Shown here one piece after another: positions 42,782 through 50,582 of a stretch of 64,000 nucleotides of DNA; position 1 is the stretch's first letter, and each line of letters starts with the position of its first letter. A model generated the notes under the pieces. It was not told the DNA's origin. It searched no databases and worked only from the letters and a program-made list of their open reading frames with translations. The translations under genes and the position numbers were made by a program. The stretch is from positions 744,001 through 808,000 of the forward strand of contig NZ_JBBGAZ010000001.1 in the NCBI RefSeq assembly GCF_037478305.1, in the 5' to 3' direction. This DNA comes from Cognatishimia coralii. Its GTDB lineage: Bacteria > Pseudomonadota > Alphaproteobacteria > Rhodobacterales > Rhodobacteraceae.

Positions 42782-44074
42782 ATGTTGAAAACCCGCCATA
42801 CGCTCATGCCGCAAATGCCAGAAGTCTTGCGCGCTGTCGTTCGCAAGTTCACCAAGCCGCGTGAAGACGCGCCTTTGGCGTTTCTGCCGACGGTTTATAC
42901 TGATCAGAATGTCGCGGAAGGCGTGAAAATTCCTGTAAACAACGCATCAGTGCGCAAATGCGATGACGCGAAGTTCCGCGAAGAAGGCCAGTTTCTGGCC
43001 CGTCAGGAACGGTGGGAGGATCTGTCCACCCGCATCCAAGAGGCCGATCGCGCCCGCGCGAAAAGCGCTTCAGGTACGTCTATTGCTGAACTTTTACTTT
43101 TCGGAGGCCGCGCCGATGTCGTTGCGGCTGCTGAGCACGCGCTGTTGCATGGGACACCAGAGAAAGACGCGAACTTCGTTGCCGGCATCGAAGATATGGA
43201 ACTGATGCTCAGCGAGCACCCAAATGACTATGCGCTCGCCCTGACAGTTGCCCATATGCATATCGACATTGGTTGGGCATGGCGTGGCCATGGTGCTCTG
43301 GCGACCCTACCGCATGAAAACCGCGAGGCTTTTAAGGCGCATTTCCATCGGGCTGAAGAAATCATGGACGCCTTCTGCGCTCATGAAATGGATTCCCCTG
43401 CCCTGAGTGCCGCACGCTGCGCGCTTTTACCAGCGCAGGATCATCCGGGTGACTGCGTATCCGACGATTTCGAAGATCTCATCGATCTGGATCCCCAAAA
43501 CCCGCGCCATATGCGTGCTTTGGGCAATTATCTCTTGCCACAATGGTATGGAGGCTATGAAAAGCTCGACCTCGAGGCGCGTCGAACCTCCGCCCGCACT
43601 TACGATCTTTGGGGCGCCGGTGGCTATGCTTGGGTTTGGTTTGACGCAATCCTCAGTGATCCGGAATGTCTGGCCCACATGGACGCAGACTATTTCTTGG
43701 ACGGCGTCTTTGACATTCTAGAGCGCCAAACTGATCAGAACACCGCAAACCTCATGGCCGCGCAGGTTTATTGCGCATGGCAGGCGAGCCGTCAGAATTA
43801 CATGGAAGGCGGCACCTCTGGCGCGCAAGCGACAGTGCTGCGCAAAGGGTTTGAGGATATCATCCACAAACATCTGCGCGAAGTGCATCCGCTGATTTGG
43901 GGCCATGCAGAATACGGCTTTGACAACCGCAATCGTTCAATTTCTTTGGAACGCCTGGCACGCAAAGGTACCGATCTGGCGCTGAACGCGGTGGCTCAGC
44001 CGTTTCGCAAGATGATTGAGCAAGGTCTGACGATCCACATCGGCCCTGAAGGCATCACCGAGATTCACCCTTAA
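42782..44074 (+). CDS. Unknown 430-aa helical protein
   Basis: A soluble protein I cannot assign. It has no signal peptide. Many helices with aromatic-rich stretches (HIDIGWAWRGHG, LLPQWYGGYEKLDLEARR, GAGGYAWVWFDAIL) suggest a TPR-like alpha-solenoid, given LALTVAHMHIDIGWA and AQVYCAWQAS repeats. The first 50 residues (MPQMPEVLRAVVRKFTK) are basic. AGGAG lies seven bases before the ATG. Its end overlaps the convergent GNAT gene by 20 bases. It stands alone on its strand. Confidence 0.75.
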   Translation: MLKTRHTLMPQMPEVLRAVVRKFTKPREDAPLAFLPTVYTDQNVAEGVKIPVNNASVRKCDDAKFREEGQFLARQERWEDLSTRIQEADRARAKSASGTSIAELLLFGGRADVVAAAEHALLHGTPEKDANFVAGIEDMELMLSEHPNDYALALTVAHMHIDIGWAWRGHGALATLPHENREAFKAHFHRAEEIMDAFCAHEMDSPALSAARCALLPAQDHPGDCVSDDFEDLIDLDPQNPRHMRALGNYLLPQWYGGYEKLDLEARRTSARTYDLWGAGGYAWVWFDAILSDPECLAHMDADYFLDGVFDILERQTDQNTANLMAAQVYCAWQASRQNYMEGGTSGAQATVLRKGFEDIIHKHLREVHPLIWGHAEYGFDNRNRSISLERLARKGTDLALNAVAQPFRKMIEQGLTIHIGPEGITEIHP

Positions 44075-44606
44075 AATAGTCCTCGCGCTGCATACGATAG
44101 GTGATATGGGCCGCGAGCCAATGCTCTTTGGGCAGGAACGGCATGTCGAAATCCCAAGCCTCATGGCGCGTCATGCCGATACGCTTCATGACCTTGGCAG
44201 AGGGTACATTGGGCACTGCTGTGAAAGACACGATCTGATCTAAACCTTTCTCTTCAAAACCGAATTTCAACCAGCCCTTGGCGGCTTCGCTGGCATAGCC
44301 CTTGCCCCAAGCCGTTGGCACAAACCGCCACCCAATCTCGACTTGCGGCGAAAATGGCGACTCTGCACTAAAGAGCGATAGACCACACAGCCCAAGAAAC
44401 GCGCCCTCTTTATCTGTCACCGCCGAGAACCCATAGCCTTGCGTCTCCCAGCTCTCCTGACACTTCGCCATGGAGTCCGCCGACTTTTCCCGCGAATAGG
44501 TCATCGGGTAAAATCGCATCACCTGAGGATCCGCATTCATCGCGGCATAGGCGTCTAAATCGCGTGGTTCAAACGGGCGCAGGATCAGACGGTCGGTTTC
44601 AATCAT
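44055..44606 (-). CDS. GNAT-family N-acetyltransferase (RimJ/RimL type)
   Basis: A 183-aa acetyl-CoA-dependent transferase. The start IETDRLILRPFEPRDLDAY and the acetyl-CoA-binding block RFVPTAWGKGYASEAAKGWL, followed by FTAVPNVPSAKVMKRIGM, are those of the RimJ/RimL group. The substrate is unknown. I use the ATG at 44606 because GAGG lies six bases upstream; an ATG four codons earlier (44618) has none. It is convergent with and overlaps the 430-aa gene. Confidence 0.9.
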   Translation of the reverse strand: MIETDRLILRPFEPRDLDAYAAMNADPQVMRFYPMTYSREKSADSMAKCQESWETQGYGFSAVTDKEGAFLGLCGLSLFSAESPFSPQVEIGWRFVPTAWGKGYASEAAKGWLKFGFEEKGLDQIVSFTAVPNVPSAKVMKRIGMTRHEAWDFDMPFLPKEHWLAAHITYRMQREDYFKGESR

Positions 44607-44676
44607 TGTCGGCCTCATATTCGGGCAAAATCAGACCGCCGAGCTTGCCCAAAAGGCCCATGTTCCGCAACCCCTC

Positions 44677-44705
44677 TTGCCCCTGCCCGCGCCCTGTCCT
44701 AGAAC
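44677..44705 (+). promoter_or_regulatory. Candidate promoter of gatB
   Basis: TTGCCC (44677-44682) and TAGAAC (44700-44705) separated by 17 bases, leaving a leader of about 28 bases to the gatB ATG. Confidence 0.4.
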
Positions 44706-44739
44706 GCCGTCTAGCACAAGTTTTATGGAGCCTCAGCCG

Positions 44740-46251
44740 ATGCTGGACCTGACATATGAAACCCCGAAACCCAAAGTCATCGCTGGCGCGAAATACGACT
44801 GGGAACTCGTGATCGGGATGGAAGTCCATGCGCAGGTGAGCTCGAACGCGAAACTCTTCTCTGGGGCCTCCACGCAGTTTGGCGCAGAGCCGAACGCCAA
44901 CGTGTCTTTTGTCGACGCGGCGATGCCTGGAATGTTGCCTGTTATCAACGAGTTCTGTGTTGAGCAGGCGGTGCGCACCGGTCTGGGCCTGAAGGCAGAA
45001 ATCAACCTGAAATCGGCCTTTGACCGCAAGAACTATTTCTACCCTGACCTGCCGCAAGGGTATCAGATTTCCCAGCTCTATCACCCCATCGTGGGCGAAG
45101 GCGAAATCATCGTCGATATGGAGCCGGGCATTGCGCGCAAGGTCCGCATCGAACGCATCCACCTAGAGCAAGACGCGGGCAAATCCGTGCATGACATGGA
45201 TCCAAACATGTCTTTCGTGGATTACAACCGTACCGGCGTTGCTTTGATGGAGATCGTTTCCCGCCCTGACATTCGTGGCCCCGAAGAAGCCGCAGCCTAT
45301 GTCACCAAACTGCGCCAGCTGCTGCGCTATCTGGGCACCTGCGATGGCAACATGCAAAACGGCAACCTGCGCGCGGATGTGAACGTCTCTGTCTGCCGTC
45401 CGGGCCAGTATGAGAAATACATGGAGACACAGGATTTCAGTCACCTGGGTACACGCTGTGAGATCAAGAACATGAACTCCATGCGCTTCATCCAGGCGGC
45501 GATTGACTATGAAGCCAAGCGCCAGATCGCGATTGTTGAGGCCGGTGGTACCGTCGATCAGGAAACCCGCCTGTATGATCCGGACAAGAACGAAACACGT
45601 TCCATGCGTTCCAAGGAAGAAGCGCATGATTATCGCTACTTCCCGGATCCAGATCTGCTACCTCTGGAGATCGAACAAGGCTGGGTCGATGACATCGCGA
45701 AGTCCCTACCCGAGCTGCCGGACGAGAAAAAATCTCGATTTGTCAATGACTTCGGCCTGTCTGAATATGACGCGTCAGTTCTGACCGCAGAGGCCGAGAA
45801 CGCCGCCTACTTTGAGGCCGTCGCCGATGGTCGCAACGGCAAGCTGTCTGCAAACTGGGTGATCAACGAACTCTTTGGCCGTTTGAAAAAGGACGACAAG
45901 GGCATCACCGAAAGCCCGATTTCACCAGAGCAATTGGGCGGTATCATCGACCTGATCAGCTCGGACGCGATTTCCGGCAAGATCGCCAAGGACCTCTTTG
46001 AGATCGTCTACACCGAAGGCGGTGACCCTGCGAAGATCGTCGAAGAACGCGGCATGAAGCAGGTGACTGACACCGGCGCGATTGAAGCCGCACTGGACGA
46101 GATCATCGCCGCCAACCCAGAGCAGGTCGAAAAAGCCAAGGTCAATCCAAAGCTCGCGGGCTGGTTTGTTGGTCAGGTGATGAAAGCCACCGGCGGCAAG
46201 GCCAATCCGAAGGCGGTCAACCAGTTGGTGGCTCAGAAACTCAACGGCTAA
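44740..46251 (+). CDS. gatB: Aspartyl/glutamyl-tRNA amidotransferase subunit B
   Basis: Part of GatCAB, which converts Glu-tRNA(Gln) and Asp-tRNA(Asn) to the amide forms in translation. The 503-aa protein has the GatB/E start ELVIGMEVHAQVSSNAKLFS, VDAAMPGMLPVINEFCVEQA, DYNRTGVALMEIVSRPD and RSKEEAHDYRYFPDPDL, and a C-terminal YqeY-like tail. The ATG at 44740 matches the family; an ATG five codons earlier is less likely. gatA and gatC are not next to it, which is usual in this group. Confidence 0.97.
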   Translation: MLDLTYETPKPKVIAGAKYDWELVIGMEVHAQVSSNAKLFSGASTQFGAEPNANVSFVDAAMPGMLPVINEFCVEQAVRTGLGLKAEINLKSAFDRKNYFYPDLPQGYQISQLYHPIVGEGEIIVDMEPGIARKVRIERIHLEQDAGKSVHDMDPNMSFVDYNRTGVALMEIVSRPDIRGPEEAAAYVTKLRQLLRYLGTCDGNMQNGNLRADVNVSVCRPGQYEKYMETQDFSHLGTRCEIKNMNSMRFIQAAIDYEAKRQIAIVEAGGTVDQETRLYDPDKNETRSMRSKEEAHDYRYFPDPDLLPLEIEQGWVDDIAKSLPELPDEKKSRFVNDFGLSEYDASVLTAEAENAAYFEAVADGRNGKLSANWVINELFGRLKKDDKGITESPISPEQLGGIIDLISSDAISGKIAKDLFEIVYTEGGDPAKIVEERGMKQVTDTGAIEAALDEIIAANPEQVEKAKVNPKLAGWFVGQVMKATGGKANPKAVNQLVAQKLNG

Positions 46252-46295
46252 ATCGCCACCTCTGGGTTATTTCGCTCAAAATCGCACAACCAAAA

Positions 46296-46324
46296 GCCGC
46301 AGGCAGGTCGGGAATTCCTGCGGC
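46296..46324 (+). terminator. Hairpin downstream of gatB
   Basis: GCCGCAGG / CCTGCGGC, a perfect 8-bp stem with a 13-base loop, 44 bases past the stop. No clear T-run follows. Confidence 0.5.
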
Positions 46325-46400
46325 AAATTCCCCGTGGCGCCCTTTCTAAAAGACATTTAAGTCAAGAAATGCTATGTTTTCGGCAATTGGGCAGAGTTTT

Positions 46401-47048
46401 ATGGTTTACGAATACAAAGTCATTCCAGCACCGGAAAAAGGACGCAAGGCGCGCGGGGTCCGCAAGCCTGAGGATAAGTTTGCCCTCGCGGTGCAAGAGA
46501 GCATGAACGAAATGGCTCAGCTCGGCTGGGAATTCCTGCGCAGCGAAACATTGCCCAACACGGAACGCACTGGGCTCACGCGCCGCACCACCACCGAGCG
46601 CAGCGTTTTGGTGTTTCGTCGCGAGATCGCACAAGAGCCTAAAAGCTCTCTGGAAGCAACGCTGCGCGAGGTCGAAAAACCCAAGCCTGTCGCCGCGCCG
46701 CCGGTCGTTGAACCGACCACCGCTGAGGTGACAGAACCTGAATTACCCGAAATCGCGGCCGAGCCAATCGCCGCTCGTGATGACGCGCAAACCGTTGTTC
46801 CTATGAACAAACCGGTGGTCGCAGATCCAGCCCCCACGGAAGACCCTACCCCAGCAGCTCCGAAGAAACTGGCGGCTGTTGAAACCGAGAGCTTTCCGGA
46901 TCCGCGCCCTGTGGAGCCGCCGCAACCTGAGTCTCAGGCGCTCTACACAAAAGACCGCGTGAAGCCTGCGAAGACTGCAAAGGCGAATGCTCTGCCCGCA
47001 GCGCTGCGCAGTCGCGCATCTCAGACGCAAGAAGGCAAAAAGGCCTAG
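46401..47048 (+). CDS. DUF4177-domain protein with long disordered tail
   Basis: A 215-aa protein. Residues 1-75 (MVYEYKVIPAPEKG, then MNEMAQLGWEFLRSETLPNTER and TTERSVLVFRREI) match the small DUF4177 fold. The rest is Pro/Ala/Glu-rich with little structure and ends in a basic stretch. An earlier ATG (46374) gives nine extra residues, but MVYEYKV is the normal domain start. Its TAG stop shares CTAG with the stop of the BolA-like gene. Function unknown. Confidence 0.8.
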   Translation: MVYEYKVIPAPEKGRKARGVRKPEDKFALAVQESMNEMAQLGWEFLRSETLPNTERTGLTRRTTTERSVLVFRREIAQEPKSSLEATLREVEKPKPVAAPPVVEPTTAEVTEPELPEIAAEPIAARDDAQTVVPMNKPVVADPAPTEDPTPAAPKKLAAVETESFPDPRPVEPPQPESQALYTKDRVKPAKTAKANALPAALRSRASQTQEGKKA

Positions 47049-47302
47049 CTGTCCAAGTCCAAAGCCAGGGCGTGAATGCGCCCCACCAGCTCTGCCCCCA
47101 GCGCTTTGTGTACGGCCCGATGGCGCGCGACTCTGTTCATAGTTTCAAAGGCTTGCGCGCGCATCCTGACGTTAAAATGGCTCTGCCCGCCCTCTTGATA
47201 GCCCGCATGGCCACGGTGGCTTTCGCTGTCATCCACAACCGTCAGCTCTCTGGGCGCAAAGGCGGCAGACAACCGCTCATGAATTTCGTCTTTTACCAAC
47301 AT
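47045..47302 (-). CDS. BolA-family protein
   Basis: An 85-aa protein with the BolA fold. ELTVVDDSESHRGHAGY and the GGQSHFNVRM stretch contain the His residues used with a monothiol glutaredoxin to hold a [2Fe-2S] cluster. The RHRAVHKALG helix is the family's helix-turn-helix-like segment. BolA proteins act in iron-sulfur trafficking or as regulators. It is divergent from the J-domain gene, 74 bases away. The end overlaps the DUF4177 gene by four bases. Confidence 0.92.
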   Translation of the reverse strand: MLVKDEIHERLSAAFAPRELTVVDDSESHRGHAGYQEGGQSHFNVRMRAQAFETMNRVARHRAVHKALGAELVGRIHALALDLDS

Positions 47303-47376
47303 TTTTTTGGCCTGCCCCCTTCAATATAGCGCGGTTTACTTTAAACTCTCGAACCCGAGTCGAATAGGTATGTTCC

Positions 47377-47994
47377 ATGTCAAAATCAGATCCCTTCGGA
47401 TTCGATATGTCCGTCTCTTCTGCCAAGAAAAAGAACCCGCGTGGGCGGCGGGGGATGTCTGGCGCGTCTGAAACCTCGACACGGGTTTGCGAACACCCTG
47501 ATTGCGAAGAAGCAGGGCAGTATCGCGCACCCAAAGCACCGGATGTGCTGGATGAGTACCGCTGGTTCTGTAAAGACCACGTGCGCGAGTATAACGCCAA
47601 GTGGAGCTTCTTTGACGGCAAGACCGAGGCGGAAACCAACGCGCAGAAATCCAAGGACAAGGTCTGGGAGCGGGAAACCAAGAAATTCACCGATCCCGAG
47701 ACCCGCGCCTGGGCCCGTCTGGGCATCGAAGACCCACATCAGGTTCTGGGCGGTAATGCCACGCAAAACCCTGGTCGTTCGACCGGGCGTCGCCTGCCAC
47801 CCACCGAGCAGCGCGCAATTGATATCCTAGAAGCCGAGGCCACATGGTCAAAGGCCGACATCCGCAAGGCCTATAAGAAGCTGATCAAGGTTCTGCACCC
47901 GGACATGAATGGGGGCGACCGCAGCCAGGAAGAGCAGTTGCAAGAAGTCGTCTGGGCCTGGGATCAGGTCAAGGACAGCGCGAGCTTTAAGTGA
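47377..47994 (+). CDS. J-domain protein
   Basis: A 205-aa co-chaperone-like protein with the J-domain at the C-terminus (about residues 145-205). It shows the helix KADIRKAYKKLIKVLH, the essential HPD motif in LHPDMNGGD and a final helix EVVWAWDQVK. The N-terminal part holds a Cys/His cluster (CEHPDCEEAGQYRAPK ... FCKDH) that could bind zinc. In Rhodobacterales it is commonly next to bolA and close to cobS, as here. It probably stimulates DnaK for a special client. Confidence 0.93.
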   Translation: MSKSDPFGFDMSVSSAKKKNPRGRRGMSGASETSTRVCEHPDCEEAGQYRAPKAPDVLDEYRWFCKDHVREYNAKWSFFDGKTEAETNAQKSKDKVWERETKKFTDPETRAWARLGIEDPHQVLGGNATQNPGRSTGRRLPPTEQRAIDILEAEATWSKADIRKAYKKLIKVLHPDMNGGDRSQEEQLQEVVWAWDQVKDSASFK

Positions 47995-48032
47995 CGTCAG
48001 ATGCCCATGCGTGCGCATCTACTGCGCCATGG

Positions 48033-48185
48033 TCATTCGTCGTCCCCGATGTGCGAAGAGCGCTGACGCCGGCATTTCTCTGAACAATAGCGCACGTTGT
48101 CCCAGTCTTTCTTCCATTTCTTGCGCCATAGAAACGGCCGCTTGCAAACCGGGCAGGTTTTCTGAGGCAGCTCAGACTTTTTCAT
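48033..48185 (-). CDS. DUF2256 zinc-finger-like small protein
   Basis: A 50-aa protein, KKSELPQKTCPVCKRPFLWR at its start, with a Cys4 pattern (CPVC and YCSEKC). It matches DUF2256, a small family often encoded beside, or fused to, iron-sulfur photolyases. The true start is the ATG at 48185; the longer open frame is antisense-like. It overlaps the photolyase stop by 14 bases and is translated from the same mRNA. Function unknown. Confidence 0.85.
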   Translation of the reverse strand: MKKSELPQKTCPVCKRPFLWRKKWKKDWDNVRYCSEKCRRQRSSHIGDDE

Positions 48186-49704
48186 GGTTTTCCAGAGCCG
48201 TAAAGAAACGCGCGGCGTCGGCTGACACGGCATTTCGCTTTTCGTCAGACATGCGATCCAGCGTTTTATAGACGAACCCAAGCCGCGGATTGCCCCGTAG
48301 TTTGCCATCATTTCTCGTCATGAAATCCCAGTAAAGGTAGTTGAACGGACAGGCTTTGGCGCCGTTTTTCGCGCTAACCTTGTAGGAACAAGACTCGCAA
48401 TAATTGGACATTTTCTTGATATAGGCGCCGCTGGCCGCATAGGGTTTGGACCCCAGAACACCGCCATCTGCAAATAAAACCATGCCATGCACATTCGGCA
48501 GTTCGACCCACTCGTAGGCATCCGCGTAAACGAGGAGGTACCATTCATTGACCTCTTGCGGATCGATCCCCGCGAGCAGGGCAAAATTGCCAAGCACCAT
48601 CAATCGTTGAATGTGGTGGGCATAGGCATTTTGCTTGGTTTCCAACACACATTGCCTCAGGCAGTTCATCTGGGTGACGCCGTCCCAATAGAAATCAGGC
48701 AAGGCCCGCGATGCGCCGAAATAATTTTCTTCTTTATAGGCAGGCATCTTGAGCCAATAGATCCCGCGCACATATTCCCGCCAGCCAAGGATTTGGCGGA
48801 TAAACCCTTCGACGGCGTTCAAAGGCGCGTGCCCATCATGATAGGCCTGCTCCGCTGCGCGGATGCATTCGAGGGGCTCAAGCAACCCCACATTCAGATA
48901 GAGCGCGATATGACTGTGAAACATCCACGGCTCTCCTTCGACCATCGCATCCTGATAGGTGCCAAAGAGGGCGAGCCTTTCTCTAACGAACTGGCGCAAC
49001 GCTTCCAGGGCCGCCGCCTGTGTGACCGCGTAGGGAAACGGCTCTAAATCGCCGAAATGGCTCGGAAATTTTTCGGCGACAAGCGTGAGCACCTCAGTCG
49101 TGACCGGATCCAACCTGTCCTGAAAAGGCGCAGGCACCTGCAGCCCCTCTTTCGGAGGGCTCCGGTTCTCGCTGTCATAATTCCACGCGCCCCCTATGGG
49201 TCCGCCATGATCCACCAGCACAGAGTATTTCCGCCGCATTTCGCGGTAGAAATACTCCATCCGTATCTGTTTTCGCCCCTGCGCCCAATCCTTAAACTCT
49301 TGATGGGACGCAAGAAATCGGGTGTCCTCCAGGATCTGAACCTGAACGCCAAGCCTTTCCGCCCAACCCTGCATCTCTGCAAGCAGCCGGTATTCTCCGG
49401 GCTCTGTGACAATCACTTCGGTGGCACGCAGATCCGCGATGGCGCGGGCCACCTCGTCATATAGGCTGCCTGCATTTTCAGGATCGGTGTATTTTGTATA
49501 GCGAACAATGTGCCCGCTTTGCCGCAGGCTTTCTGCGAAATGACGCATTGCCGAAAACACAAAGGCGATCTTTTTCTTGTGGTGTTTGACATAGGTCGCT
49601 TCGCTGCGCACTTCACACATCAAAATAACGTCGTCATCTGAAGCCAGCTGGAGACTTGGTATATTCAAGCTGAGCTGATCACCTAGTATCAAAATTAGCT
49701 TCAT
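48172..49704 (-). CDS. Iron-sulfur cryptochrome/photolyase (FeS-BCP, CryB/PhrB group)
   Basis: A 510-aa blue-light flavoprotein. The start MKLILILGDQLSLNIPSL and the QILGWREYVRGIYWLKMP block are those of the FeS-BCP group (Rhodobacter CryB, Agrobacterium PhrB). Four Cys for a [4Fe-4S] cluster are likely Cys in LRQCVLE plus the later CESCSYK and KACPFNYLYWDF. These enzymes repair (6-4) photoproducts or act in light signalling; the sequence cannot tell which. The DUF2256 gene follows it, overlapping. Convergent with the J-domain gene via DUF2256. Confidence 0.93.
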   Translation of the reverse strand: MKLILILGDQLSLNIPSLQLASDDDVILMCEVRSEATYVKHHKKKIAFVFSAMRHFAESLRQSGHIVRYTKYTDPENAGSLYDEVARAIADLRATEVIVTEPGEYRLLAEMQGWAERLGVQVQILEDTRFLASHQEFKDWAQGRKQIRMEYFYREMRRKYSVLVDHGGPIGGAWNYDSENRSPPKEGLQVPAPFQDRLDPVTTEVLTLVAEKFPSHFGDLEPFPYAVTQAAALEALRQFVRERLALFGTYQDAMVEGEPWMFHSHIALYLNVGLLEPLECIRAAEQAYHDGHAPLNAVEGFIRQILGWREYVRGIYWLKMPAYKEENYFGASRALPDFYWDGVTQMNCLRQCVLETKQNAYAHHIQRLMVLGNFALLAGIDPQEVNEWYLLVYADAYEWVELPNVHGMVLFADGGVLGSKPYAASGAYIKKMSNYCESCSYKVSAKNGAKACPFNYLYWDFMTRNDGKLRGNPRLGFVYKTLDRMSDEKRNAVSADAARFFTALENHEKV

Positions 49705-49774
49705 GTCACCCGCCCCTTTTCAAGAGTCTACGGCGGGTTCCGCGGTATGGATCAGCAAAGCTTGAAAGAACACA

Positions 49775-49798
49775 GCCCCGAGACACCAGTCTCGGGGC
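49775..49798 (-). terminator. Terminator downstream of msrB
   Basis: GCCCCGAGAC / GTCTCGGGGC, a perfect 10-bp stem with a 4-base loop, followed on the minus strand by a moderately T-rich stretch (TGTGTTCTTTC). It ends msrB before the photolyase gene. Confidence 0.75.
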
Positions 49799-49815
49799 AT
49801 TCAAAAAGTTGTAAT

Positions 49816-49861
49816 CGGAAACTTTAAAAGTTTCCGTCGGCGATTTCTTTCAAAGAAATCG
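49816..49861. repeat. Twin-palindrome repeat, copy B
   Basis: First palindrome with arms CGGAAACTTT / AAAGTTTCCG and second with arms CGATTTCTTT / AAAGAAATCG, each with one centre base, separated by TCGG. It lies four bases past the msrB stop codon, between the gene and its terminator. Same build as the copy at 30626-30671. Confidence 0.75.
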
Positions 49862-49865
49862 GACG

Positions 49866-50336
49866 CTACGCGGCTTTGAAAACCAGCGACACACCGTTCA
49901 GGCAATGGCGTTTGCCGGTTGGCTTTGGCCCATCATCAAAGATATGCCCCAAGTGGCTGCCACAACGGCGGCAATGCACCTCGGTACGCAGGCGCAACAG
50001 CTTGCGGTCAGGTTTTGTGCCAACAGCATTGCGCAACGATTTGTAAAAGCTCGGCCAGCCGGTACCACTGTCATACTTGTGCTTGGACGAATAAATCGCC
50101 AGGTCACAGCCCCGGCAATGATAGGTCCCGTCCGAGTAATTCTTGTCCAGCGGAGAGCTCCCGGCCCGTTCCGTCCCTTCCTGACGCATCACCTTATACT
50201 GCAGCGGCGTCAGCATCGCGCGCCATTCGGCCTCGCTGCGGGTGATCTCAAACTCTGCAGCGATCGCGCCGGTGCCCGAGAGGCTTCCAAACAGGGCAAA
50301 AGCGGTGGTCCCCAACAGTGCATCACGACGGTTCAT
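49866..50336 (-). CDS. msrB: Peptide-methionine (R)-S-oxide reductase, exported
   Basis: A 156-aa repair enzyme for methionine-R-sulfoxide. The N-terminus MNRRDALLGTTAFALFGSLSG with AIAA at about 28 is a twin-arginine-like export signal. The zinc ligands are CRGC and CRRCG, the SGTGWPSFY motif binds substrate, and the catalytic Cys is in GKRHCLNGVSL (RYCxNS in most relatives, here RHCLNG). The export suggests a periplasmic role. The start at 50336 follows AAGGGG. It is divergent from cobS. Confidence 0.93.
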   Translation of the reverse strand: MNRRDALLGTTAFALFGSLSGTGAIAAEFEITRSEAEWRAMLTPLQYKVMRQEGTERAGSSPLDKNYSDGTYHCRGCDLAIYSSKHKYDSGTGWPSFYKSLRNAVGTKPDRKLLRLRTEVHCRRCGSHLGHIFDDGPKPTGKRHCLNGVSLVFKAA

Positions 50337-50582
50337 AGGCGTCCCCTTTCCTTTACGGTTGCGCAAGTTCACCACGCCCCGCCGCATTTTCAAACCAACA
50401 CTTGGTCAAAAACCCGTGACAGGCTGCAACAATCCACGCCACCGATGTGTACAATCGCTCATTTTCCGCGGGGTTTTTGCCCTAACGGTCGCTTTTGCCC
50501 TTTCCCTTGCGCCCGCGAGCGATATGTTGCGATGCGGAATGTATTGGCAGCGAATTTTCACTGCGACAGAAGGACGAGACCC

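Noticed and set aside
44599..44661. A 20-codon frame (MGLLGKLGGLILPEYEADND) ending inside the GNAT gene start
   Set aside because: It could be a coupling leader peptide, but no ribosome site is visible before its ATG and a frame this short is expected by chance.
49905..50582. Long N-terminal extension of cobS
   Set aside because: It runs through the antisense of msrB and has no homology pattern; the ATG at 50583 gives the normal CobS start.
50337..50582. Cobalamin riboswitch before cobS
   Set aside because: I looked for the B12-box-like sequence and a large structured leader in this 246-bp region and saw neither.
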